Shown: piece by piece, positions 6,803 to 13,751 of the stretch
Position numbering within the stretch: position 1 is the stretch's first letter
How the letters are laid out: each line of letters starts with the position of its first letter
From: Desulfobacteraceae bacterium
GTDB lineage: Bacteria; Desulfobacterota; Desulfobacteria; Desulfobacterales; Desulfobacteraceae
Assembly: GCA_003354055.1 (NCBI GenBank)
Contig: PIVQ01000087.1
Location: 1 to 16,644 of the forward strand
DNA: 16,644 nt
Direction of reading: 5' to 3'
Notes under the pieces: generated by a model
What the model was told of the DNA's origin: nothing
The model's input: only the letters and a program-made list of their open reading frames with translations
Database searches by the model: none
Program-made: the position numbers and the translations under genes

Positions 6803-8022
6803 CGCTTCATGGGACAGCCCATCGCAAAGACCATCACAACAGCCTCCGATTCCCGGTTTATGCTGGTGTGGCATTTGATTTTGAAACCGCAGAAGACATG
6901 GAAGATGCCTTCTGCCACCGCAAACCCTCCCATGCCTATTCACGAATCACCAATCCAAGTGTTGAATGTTTTGAACAAACCTTGAACCAGCTTGAAAACG
7001 GGCTTGGCGCCATTGCCCTTTCGTCAGGAATGGCGGCTATTACCAATGCACTTTTAGCTCTCTTAGATCAGGGAGACAATATCATTGCATCAAAATATCT
7101 TTTTGGAAACACCTGCTCTTTGTTGAAAGAGACCTTTAAAGGATATGGTATTGATGCAAGATTCGTGGATGTAAATAACCCGGCTAAACTGGAACAGGCC
7201 ATTGATAAAAACACCCGGGTGATTTTTTGCGAAACCATAACCAATCCACAGATGAATGTTTCCGATTTTAGTGTCATTTCAAAAATCGCCCAAAAATATG
7301 ACCTGGTTCTGATCGTAGACAATACCGTCACAACCCCTTATCTATTCGATGCAAAAGCCCACGGGGTTAATGTTGTTATCCACTCGACAACCAAATATAT
7401 TTCCGGTGGAGCAACCAGTGTCGGAGGCGCTATCGTTGACCTTGAAAACTTTGACTGGTCCAAAATCCCGGCCCTTGGAAAGTACCATCATCTCAGTCAC
7501 TTTTCATTTCTCGCCCGGCTTAGAAAAGAAGTCTATCGTAATTTTGGCTCATGCATGTCTCCGCAGGCTGCCAACTTCCAGATGCTGGGTCTTGAAACCC
7601 TTTCTCTCAGGGTTTCAAGAAGTTGTGAAAATGCCCTGGTGATTGCCCAATTTCTTGAATCTCAAAAAAATATCAGGGCTGTTTATTATCCGGGAATAGA
7701 ATCTTCTGAATATTATCTTCTTGCAAAATCCCAGTTCAACCCGACCTGTAACGGGATTTTTGCACCAGGCGGCGTGCTCTCCTTTGAATGTGAAAATCAG
7801 GAAGCAGCATTCAGGGTTTTAAATCGTCTTAACCTGATCAAACGGGCCACAAATCTAAATGACAATAAGTCCCTGATAATACACCCGGCATCTACTATTT
7901 TTTCTGACTTTACCACAGAAGAAAAAAATAAAATGAGAGTTACCCAAGGCCTTATCCGGCTTTCTGTGGGGATAGAAAATATTGAGGACCTGTTGGAAGA
8001 TATAAGGCAGGCTATTCGTTAG
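6775..8022 (+). CDS. metY: O-acetylhomoserine sulfhydrylase-type PLP enzyme (Cys/Met metabolism family)
   Basis: The 415-residue protein belongs to the cystathionine gamma-synthase-like family of PLP enzymes. Visible landmarks are SHAYSRITNPSV (residues 52-63), ALSSGMAAIT (81-90), FCETITNPQMNV (151-162), the PLP-contacting Asp182 in VDNTV and the Schiff-base lysine Lys207 in HSTTKYISGG. In this context it should transfer sulfur from the thiocarboxylated carrier to O-acetylhomoserine, giving carrier-bound homocysteine. Cystathionine gamma-synthase or lyase activity cannot be excluded from sequence alone. It begins inside the carrier gene and ends at a MITE-like element: the stop codon TAG takes its G from the first base of the element, whereas the reconstructed pre-insertion stop was TAA. 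No homoserine acetyltransferase gene is in the window. Confidence 0.9.
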   Translation: MEKLRFDTLALHGTAHRKDHHNSLRFPVYAGVAFDFETAEDMEDAFCHRKPSHAYSRITNPSVECFEQTLNQLENGLGAIALSSGMAAITNALLALLDQGDNIIASKYLFGNTCSLLKETFKGYGIDARFVDVNNPAKLEQAIDKNTRVIFCETITNPQMNVSDFSVISKIAQKYDLVLIVDNTVTTPYLFDAKAHGVNVVIHSTTKYISGGATSVGGAIVDLENFDWSKIPALGKYHHLSHFSFLARLRKEVYRNFGSCMSPQAANFQMLGLETLSLRVSRSCENALVIAQFLESQKNIRAVYYPGIESSEYYLLAKSQFNPTCNGIFAPGGVLSFECENQEAAFRVLNRLNLIKRATNLNDNKSLIIHPASTIFSDFTTEEKNKMRVTQGLIRLSVGIENIEDLLEDIRQAIR

Positions 8023-8139
8023 GAATCGTTACAAAATAACATGATCTAAATACCCTGAAGGGCAGAAACTTGTTTCCAAAACACCTTAAAAGACTGGGGA
8101 TTTTGAAAATAAAAGATCAAGTAATTTTGGAGCCGATCC
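8022..8139. mobile_element. MITE-like palindromic element, copy 2 (118 bp)
   Basis: Same ends and core as the 99 bp copy at 3173-3271, with about five substitutions and a 19-base internal insertion that contains the small palindrome CCCTGAAGGG. It is flanked by direct TTA on both sides (8019-8021 and 8140-8142). It lies between metY and hcyF, inside what would otherwise be a continuous operon with a gap of about 57 bases. As RNA it could form a long hairpin and so affect mRNA stability or read-through. Confidence 0.8.
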
Positions 8140-8159
8140 TTAAATGGTCTCATCAAATA

Positions 8160-8168
8160 TGATATAAT
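8160..8168 (+). promoter_or_regulatory. Extended -10 promoter before hcyF
   Basis: TG-A-TATAAT is a perfect extended -10 box. It lies 32 bases before the hcyF ATG, which predicts a short leader with a strong GGGGGAG ribosome binding site. No good -35 is present (TTAAAT at 8140-8145 is the best at 17 bases), but extended -10 promoters need none. It would let hcyF-hcyD-sir be expressed despite the element upstream. Confidence 0.5.
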
Positions 8169-8200
8169 CTTAAAATAGACACCAATTGGGGGAGAATCAA

Positions 8201-9013
8201 ATGGACTATACCGAAGACCAACTGGAAAGATATTCACGGCATATCATTCTCCAGGATGTAGGCGTGGAAGGGCAGATAAAAATATCCAAATCAAAGGTAC
8301 TGGTTATCGGTGCCGGTGGACTGGGCTCGCCTGCTCTTTTATACCTTGCCGCGGCAGGGGTTGGTACACTGGGTATAGCAGATGGAGATGTAGTTGATTT
8401 AAGTAATCTTCAGCGCCAGGTCATCCATGCTACTCAAGATGTGAATACGCCCAAAATTCAATCCGCCAAACAAAAAATCAATAATCTTAACCCTGATGTA
8501 AACGTCATCACATATCCTGAGATGCTTACTGCGAAAAATATTACACAAATCATTGAACAATACGATTTTATCATAGATGGTACAGATAATTTCCCTGCAA
8601 AGTTCCTGGTCAATGATGCCTGTATTTTTACCGGCAAACCCTTTTCCCATGCAGGTATTCTTAAATTTTTCGGCCAGACCATCACCATTTTGCCCGGCAA
8701 ATCCACCTGCTATCGCTGCATATTTCATGAACCGCCGCCACTGGATGCGGTGCCGTCCTGCGCCCAAGCCGGCGTAATTGGTGTTATCGCAGGTATCTTG
8801 GGCACCCTTCAGGCCAATGAAGCAATAAAGTTCATCCTTGAAAAGGGCAACCTGATTACCAACCGGCTTTTAACCTTTGATGCCCTTGAATCCAAATTCA
8901 GGGATCTTTCATTAGAGAGGAATCCGGACTGCCCTGTCTGTGGTAACAACCCTGTGATTACCGAGCTTATGGATTATGAACAAGCAGCCTGTAAAATAGG
9001 GCCGGAAAAATGA
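8201..9013 (+). CDS. hcyF: E1-like (ThiF/MoeB/HesA) carrier-adenylating enzyme
   Basis: The 270-residue protein has the standard ThiF/MoeB layout: N-terminal YSRHIILQDVGVEGQ, the nucleotide loop GAGGLG (residues 37-42), DGDVVDLSNLQRQ (61-73), the zinc cysteines in C170-x2-C173 and C244-x2-C247, and Cys187 in PSCAQAGVIG. It should use ATP to adenylate the C-terminal glycine of the carrier, which sulfide then converts to a thiocarboxylate. There is no rhodanese domain, consistent with use of sulfide from the neighbouring sulfite reductase. A TTG start 15 bases upstream is in frame, but the strong GGGGGAG precedes the ATG at 8201. Its stop overlaps the hcyD start as ATGA, showing translational coupling. 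The name follows the Wolinella system and rests on context. Confidence 0.88.
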   Translation: MDYTEDQLERYSRHIILQDVGVEGQIKISKSKVLVIGAGGLGSPALLYLAAAGVGTLGIADGDVVDLSNLQRQVIHATQDVNTPKIQSAKQKINNLNPDVNVITYPEMLTAKNITQIIEQYDFIIDGTDNFPAKFLVNDACIFTGKPFSHAGILKFFGQTITILPGKSTCYRCIFHEPPPLDAVPSCAQAGVIGVIAGILGTLQANEAIKFILEKGNLITNRLLTFDALESKFRDLSLERNPDCPVCGNNPVITELMDYEQAACKIGPEK

Positions 9014-9432
9014 AGATTGTACAATCAATTTATGAGCAGATCATAAATCACGCAAACAAAGATCTGCCCAATGAAGCATGCGGATACCTTGCCGGGAAAA
9101 ATAAAGAAGTCTCAATGGCCTTTCCCATCACAAATACAGATCAAAGCCATAAACACTTCTCATTTGATCCGGAAGAACAATTTGCAGCAATTAAAGAGAT
9201 GAGAAAGCAGGATCTATCACCCATTGCTGTTTACCACAGTCATCCCCACACCCCTGCCAGGCCTTCAAAAGAAGATATCAGACTGGCCTACGATCCGAAT
9301 ATCAGCCATGTCATTATATCCCTGGCCGGAAATACACCTGTTATAAAATCGTTTAAAATCAAAAAAGGTGCTGACAACCATGATTCAACCCTTGATGCTC
9401 AAGTCGAATCAGAGGAGATAGAAGTCATATGA
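9010..9432 (+). CDS. hcyD: JAMM/MPN+ zinc metalloprotease (HcyD-like, Mec+ family)
   Basis: The 140-residue protein has a complete JAMM site: Glu22 in NEACGYLAG, and His76-x-His78-x7-Ser86-x2-Asp89 in HSHPHTPARPSKED. This is the compact bacterial form related to Mycobacterium Mec+, which releases cysteine from the carrier CysO. In the Wolinella pathway HcyD does two jobs: it removes the extra C-terminal residue from the carrier, and it hydrolyses carrier-homocysteine. Here the first job would require cutting off an 11-12 residue tail after Gly-Gly. It overlaps both neighbours by four bases (ATGA), so hcyF, hcyD and sir are probably translated as a coupled set in fixed proportions. Confidence 0.9.
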   Translation: MKIVQSIYEQIINHANKDLPNEACGYLAGKNKEVSMAFPITNTDQSHKHFSFDPEEQFAAIKEMRKQDLSPIAVYHSHPHTPARPSKEDIRLAYDPNISHVIISLAGNTPVIKSFKIKKGADNHDSTLDAQVESEEIEVI

Positions 9433-11792
9433 AATTTTATACAATCCCGGCAACCCTTGAACAAGAGATCGACAATTTTGCAAAATCCATAACAAGATTC
9501 AAAAAAGGTGATCTTCACCCAACAAAGTTCAGGGCTCTGCGAGTTCCCTTTGGTGTGTATGAACAGCGCACCAAAGATACATACATGATACGAATCAGGT
9601 TAACGGCAGGCGGAATTACCCCGGCCCAGCTTGAAGAGACTGCACGGATTGCCAAACAATATGCAAAACCTATTCTCCATATAACCACAAGACAGGAACT
9701 CCAAATACATGATGCTGCTTTAAAAGATTTGCCTCAAATCATGAGACGGCTTTATCACATCGGTCTTTCCAGTCGAGGCGGCGGAGGAAATACCGTTAGA
9801 AATATTATGGCATCACATGATTCCGGAGTAAATCCCAATGAATGCTATGATGTTACTGCCCATGCAGTTGCATTATCCTCATTACTTATCGGTCAGGATG
9901 ACTCATGGAATTTCCCGAGAAAATTTAAAATATCTTTTTCCAGCTCAAAGACGGACACTGCACTTGCAGCATTCAACGATTTAGGATTTATCGCAGCAAT
10001 CAAAGAAGGACAAAGGGGTTTCAAAGTATTTGTAGCCGGTGGTATGGGATGTCGGCCCAGAACCTCAAAAATATTGCACAAGTTCATCCCGGAAGACAGA
10101 GTTCATCAGGTTACACTTGCAGTAAAAAACCTTTATCTGCATCATGGAAATAGAAAGTCGAAAAACTCATCTCGGCTTAGATTTTTATTTGAAGAGCTGG
10201 GAAAAGTTCAATTTTTCAGGCTTTACCAGGAAGAATATGAAAAACTCAACGATATACCGGAGCTTGAACTCCTTCATGAGCAATATATTAATAAAAATGA
10301 ATCCGGGAAAGACCTTCTCCCGCGATTTATCTCCCTGAACGCGTTTGATCTATGGAAAAACCGATTTGCAAGAGAGCAGAGCCAGAAAGAGCTTAAAAGT
10401 ATTCTCATTCCTGTGGCATCCGGAGACCTGCACCATGACGATGCAATAAAACTGGCGCGTTTTTTAAAGCATTTCGGCGAGAATGTCATTCGGTTTACCA
10501 TGACACAAAACATAACCTTGCGAAATATTCCCCTTGAATACCTGGGTAATGTGTTTGAACTGGTCAATGAAATGGACACAGAATCCCACCTGGGGCCGGC
10601 CTGTGCAAATATCACTATCTGTGCCGGTGCCGATACTTGCACAACAGGGGTTTGTCTTCCTAAAGGGGTTGTACCGGTCATTAAAAAATATCTTGCTGCC
10701 CAGAATATTTTTGAAAACCTGGAAAAAGAATTTAAAATTAATATTTCCGGCTGCCCTAATTCCTGTGGCCAGCACCATATTGGGGATATCGGCGTGTTTG
10801 GAAGAATTGCAAGAAACAATGGCAAGGCATTACCCGGCTATTGGATAACTGCCGGGGCAGACCGTAATCCGGATACCCGTTCATTTACCCGGAAGTGCGG
10901 ATGGGTCCCTGCCAGGAACCTTCCTGAGGCGATCACACTGATTCTGCAACACTACATTTCAGTCAAGGATCAATATTCAAATTTTTTATCCTACTTTGAT
11001 GGTATTGGCAAAGCTGAAATTAAAACCGTTTGCAAGCGATTTTCAAGCCTGGTTCCCAATTATGATGCTGACAAAAACTTCTATACGGACTGGGGTGCAA
11101 CTTCCGAGTTTACCACAGCCTATATGGGCCATGGTGAATGCTCTGCAGGTATTTACGATATGATTGAAGTCGAGATGACAACCATTAAAACAACCATTGA
11201 TAAACTGGATAATCCTGATTTCAAACACTTAAGAAAACAGCTTTTATGGGATATTGTTTTTTCAGGGGCTAATATGCTTCTCATCACAAGGGCGGTTGAC
11301 CCTGAAAATGAAGCAGAAACATTCAATTGTTTTAAAGATCATTTCATCCATAACAATCTGGTGGATCAATGCTATGAATCCATTATCGATCAAGCGGCTG
11401 ACCATAATTATAACCAACTATTGGAACACCGGCTTAAGGTCGTTGCGTTTGGCAAAACCATGATCAAACTTTATCACGCCATGAATAATTCCCTGCGGTT
11501 CCCCGGAGAAGAACTCATTAATGAATCAGGTGTCCAAAAACAAAAAAAGGATGAAAACCTGAAAACAGATGAAACTTTATTCAAGGATCTTCGTGGCGTC
11601 GCCTGTCCTATGAATTTTGTTAAAACCAAGGTGGAACTAGCCAAACTTACTTCCGGAGAACTCCTTGAAATACTGCTAGATGATGGTGAACCCATCGACA
11701 ATGTGCCCAGATCTGTGCTTGGTGAAGGCCATGAAATTTTAAAACAGGAAAAATCAGACGGCTACTGGACTGTGGTAATTAAAAAGCAATAA
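9429..11792 (+). CDS. sir: Siroheme sulfite reductase with C-terminal TusA-type sulfur-transfer domain
   Basis: The 787-residue protein starts with a sulfite/nitrite reductase hemoprotein region. The [4Fe-4S]-siroheme ligands are visible as Cys398-x5-Cys404 (CAGADTC) and Cys442-x3-Cys446 (GCPNSCG). About residues 550-690 form a largely helical region (KQLLWDIVFSGANMLL onward) that I cannot assign firmly; it resembles HEPN-like helical bundles. Residues about 717-787 are a TusA/SirA-like domain, with the active Cys726 in DLRGVACPMNFVKTK. Sulfite reduced to sulfide would feed the carrier, and the TusA cysteine could hold or relay the sulfur. It is coupled to hcyD by a 4 bp overlap. No convincing terminator follows, only a weak AGC/GCT stem with a T-run near 11829-11834. 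Confidence 0.9.
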   Translation: MKFYTIPATLEQEIDNFAKSITRFKKGDLHPTKFRALRVPFGVYEQRTKDTYMIRIRLTAGGITPAQLEETARIAKQYAKPILHITTRQELQIHDAALKDLPQIMRRLYHIGLSSRGGGGNTVRNIMASHDSGVNPNECYDVTAHAVALSSLLIGQDDSWNFPRKFKISFSSSKTDTALAAFNDLGFIAAIKEGQRGFKVFVAGGMGCRPRTSKILHKFIPEDRVHQVTLAVKNLYLHHGNRKSKNSSRLRFLFEELGKVQFFRLYQEEYEKLNDIPELELLHEQYINKNESGKDLLPRFISLNAFDLWKNRFAREQSQKELKSILIPVASGDLHHDDAIKLARFLKHFGENVIRFTMTQNITLRNIPLEYLGNVFELVNEMDTESHLGPACANITICAGADTCTTGVCLPKGVVPVIKKYLAAQNIFENLEKEFKINISGCPNSCGQHHIGDIGVFGRIARNNGKALPGYWITAGADRNPDTRSFTRKCGWVPARNLPEAITLILQHYISVKDQYSNFLSYFDGIGKAEIKTVCKRFSSLVPNYDADKNFYTDWGATSEFTTAYMGHGECSAGIYDMIEVEMTTIKTTIDKLDNPDFKHLRKQLLWDIVFSGANMLLITRAVDPENEAETFNCFKDHFIHNNLVDQCYESIIDQAADHNYNQLLEHRLKVVAFGKTMIKLYHAMNNSLRFPGEELINESGVQKQKKDENLKTDETLFKDLRGVACPMNFVKTKVELAKLTSGELLEILLDDGEPIDNVPRSVLGEGHEILKQEKSDGYWTVVIKKQ

Positions 11793-11847
11793 ATATTGTA
11801 TGGAATCTTGCAGCTAAAGCTAAAATACTTTTTTGGGATCAGCAAAG

Positions 11848-12351
11848 TTAAGATTCCCGACGAGCACCAGCCTTTGTTATCAGCTCCTTAAGCCTTGCCC
11901 TGGACATATTGGGGCCTGCATCCACCACCCTTCCATTGATCACAATGGCGGGAAGCCCCATGACAACATATCGGTTGATCTCCTGTTGGTCCTGCACATG
12001 CTCAAGCCCAACCTCAAGCCCGGTTTCTTCAATCACAGCCATGAGTTCCTGCACCAGGTGATCGCAAGTGGGGCAGCCTGCCCCAAGAACTTTAATTTCA
12101 ATCCCCTCTAAAGGCCATTCTTCAAGCTTTATTCCAATATGTAGTTTATATTCACGCAGCAATGCAGCTTCATATAGGTCTGTCACATTTGAAGGGATAT
12201 AATTTTTTTGGGACAGGTTTTCAACCAGTAGCCTTGCGATTTCAGCATCCACAAGGCTACGAGCCGTCGTCATAATTTCATCCAAAGCAGACTTTAATCC
12301 CACAATTCCAGTCATGTGCTTGCCGATTCTGATCTGGGTAAGATCTTTCAT
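11848..12351 (-). CDS. Thioredoxin-like small redox protein (redox-active disulfide protein 2 type) with N-terminal extension domain
   Basis: The C-terminal ~85 residues of this 167-residue protein (from IEIKVLGAGCPTC to the end) are a glutaredoxin/thioredoxin-like fold of the MTH895 or redox-active disulfide protein 2 type. The dithiol is Cys93-x2-Cys96, and a conserved cis-Pro region is seen in GLPAIVINGRVVDAG. Residues 1-80 form a separate helical domain (MKDLTQIRIGKHMTGIVGL onward, with YIPSNVTDLYEAALLREYKLHIG) that I do not recognise. GGAG eight bases upstream supports the start. The gene is convergent with sir, and a clean promoter lies directly upstream. By context it may serve thiol-disulfide or sulfur-relay chemistry for the cluster, but no specific partner can be named. 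Confidence 0.8.
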   Translation of the reverse strand: MKDLTQIRIGKHMTGIVGLKSALDEIMTTARSLVDAEIARLLVENLSQKNYIPSNVTDLYEAALLREYKLHIGIKLEEWPLEGIEIKVLGAGCPTCDHLVQELMAVIEETGLEVGLEHVQDQQEINRYVVMGLPAIVINGRVVDAGPNMSRARLKELITKAGARRES

Positions 12352-12373
12352 TCTTTTACTCCAGGCAAAGTCT

Positions 12374-12390
12374 ATTGTTAAAATAACAAT
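12374..12390 (-). promoter_or_regulatory. Perfect inverted repeat overlapping the thioredoxin-like gene's -10 region
   Basis: ATTGTTA and TAACAAT form a perfect 7 bp inverted repeat around AAA. It overlaps the last three bases of the proposed -10 and covers the expected transcription start. This is a classic operator position. Its regulator is unknown; it does not resemble the rrf2 operator. Confidence 0.45.
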
Positions 12391-12416
12391 ATGTCGGTAT
12401 GGGAAGGTGTTGTCAA
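12388..12416 (-). promoter_or_regulatory. Promoter of the thioredoxin-like gene
   Basis: On the minus strand, TTGACA (12411-12416) is a perfect -35, followed by exactly 17 bases and CATATT (12388-12393) as -10. It lies 37-65 bases upstream of the ATG and immediately after the asd terminator, so the gene should be expressed independently of asd. Confidence 0.6.
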
Positions 12417-12418
12417 CA

Positions 12419-12452
12419 AAACCCTGACCGTCTTTCCAGACGATCAGGGTTT
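12419..12452 (-). terminator. Strong terminator hairpin downstream of asd
   Basis: A 15 bp stem with one mismatch (AAACCCTGACCGTCT at 12419-12433 against 12438-12452) encloses a TTCC loop. On the minus strand it ends in TTTT-GTTG, a short T-run. The plus strand also has a T-rich run after the stem (TTTATTTTTCTTT), so it may act in both directions. Confidence 0.75.
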
Positions 12453-12481
12453 ATTTTTCTTTCTACTGTTCTCGCTGATCG

Positions 12482-12591
12482 AGCGGTTCCCGCTGTTCTT
12501 GCTAAAGAATAATCCTCAAAATCCGCCGCAAAGGCTCAGCAGCTCCCCACAGCAATTGATCCCCGACTGAGAAAGCAGTCAAGAAATCATC
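12482..12591 (-). repeat. Direct repeat of the asd 3' end (partner at 5872-5978)
   Basis: The last 29 codons and stop of asd plus about 20 downstream bases recur at 5872-5978 in the same orientation, with one in-frame 3-base gap. The 38 bases ending at the stop codon differ at one position, and 15 of the 20 downstream bases match. The two copies bracket about 6.6 kb containing the rrf2-hcy-sir-thioredoxin-like genes. Confidence 0.8.
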
Positions 12592-13608
12592 ACCAAGATT
12601 CATCTTACGAACCCGGCCGATGGGCACGGTCAGGGTACCTGTGACCTTGGCTGGGGTCAGTTCTTTAATAGTATCTTCCTTGGTATTCGGAACCACGCTT
12701 ACCCAGTCGTTATTTCCCGCAAGTACACTGTTAATCTCATCCAGGGGAATATCCTGTTTCAGCTTGATGGTAAAGGCCTGGGAGTGACAGCGCATAGAGC
12801 TGATACGGACACATTGGCCGTCAATGGGTACGGGATTTGCGGAGCGGCCCAGAATCTTATTGGTCTCCACATAGCCCTTCCACTCTTCTCGGGTCTGGCC
12901 GTTGTCCATAGCCCTGTCGATCCAGGGAATCAGGCTGGCGCCAAGTGGTACGGCCCAGTTGTCCACTGGGAACCCGTCAGACCGGATCGTATCTGTTACC
13001 TTACGGTCCAGGTCCAGAATGGCAGAGGCAGGGTCGTCCAGAATCGGAGCGGCCTGGTCCCCCACATATCTCATCTGTGCCACAAGCTCGGACATGCTTT
13101 TGGCACCGGCGCCGGATGCGGCCTGGTAGGTCATGGAAGTCAGCCACTCCACCATGTCGTTTTCGAACAATCCGCCAAGGGCCATTAGCATCAGGGATAC
13201 TGTGCAATTACCGCCGATATAATTTTTTACTCCCCTGGCAAGTCCCTCTTCAATAACTGTCAGGTTCACCGGATCCAGAACAATGATACTCTGGTCATCC
13301 ATTCTCAGGGTAGAGGCCGCATCAATCCAATAGCCTTTCCAGTCGCGTTCCTCAAGTTGGGGACGGACCGCCTCGGTATAGGAACCGCCCTGGCAGGAAA
13401 GCACAATATCCATCTCCATAAGGGTATCGATATCATGGGCATCAATGAGGGCGGGTACATCCTTACCCACATCAGGTGCCTTCTGACCGGCCTGGGAGGT
13501 GGTAAAGAAGACCGGGGTAAACTTACTAAAATCATTTTCCGCCATCATTCTTTCCATTAGCACGGATCCAACCATGCCCCGCCAGCCGACCATACCTACT
13601 TTTTTCAT
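12502..13608 (-). CDS. asd: Aspartate-semialdehyde dehydrogenase
   Basis: The 368-residue product is nearly the length of E. coli Asd and starts with the same kind of NADP-binding segment, [21 protein letters not shown]. The catalytic cysteine is Cys135 in [31 protein letters not shown], the [18 protein letters not shown] segment and the C-terminal [16 protein letters not shown] are also typical. It reduces aspartyl phosphate to aspartate semialdehyde, the precursor of lysine, threonine and homoserine/methionine. An ATG seven codons upstream is in frame, but GGAGG eight bases before the inner ATG and the family N-terminus fix the start at 13608. A strong terminator follows. Its 3' end is duplicated as a remnant 6.6 kb away. 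Confidence 0.97.
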   Translation of the reverse strand: MKKVGMVGWRGMVGSVLMERMMAENDFSKFTPVFFTTSQAGQKAPDVGKDVPALIDAHDIDTLMEMDIVLSCQGGSYTEAVRPQLEERDWKGYWIDAASTLRMDDQSIIVLDPVNLTVIEEGLARGVKNYIGGNCTVSLMLMALGGLFENDMVEWLTSMTYQAASGAGAKSMSELVAQMRYVGDQAAPILDDPASAILDLDRKVTDTIRSDGFPVDNWAVPLGASLIPWIDRAMDNGQTREEWKGYVETNKILGRSANPVPIDGQCVRISSMRCHSQAFTIKLKQDIPLDEINSVLAGNNDWVSVVPNTKEDTIKELTPAKVTGTLTVPIGRVRKMNLGDDFLTAFSVGDQLLWGAAEPLRRILRIIL

Positions 13609-13751
13609 TTTCCTTGCCTCCAGAACCAATAGGGATAATTTGAATTAAAACCTATTCTATACCTGTTTTTTTTTAAAGATTCCATAGGTTATTTGAAAAA
13701 ACAGCGAGAGAAGCGAGAAGAGGGAGTGCGTCTCGATTCGAGTTCTTCTTG

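Noticed and set aside
11793..11847. Terminator between the convergent sir and thioredoxin-like genes
   Set aside because: The only stem is three to four base pairs (AGC-TAAA-GCT), too weak to call despite a nearby T-run.
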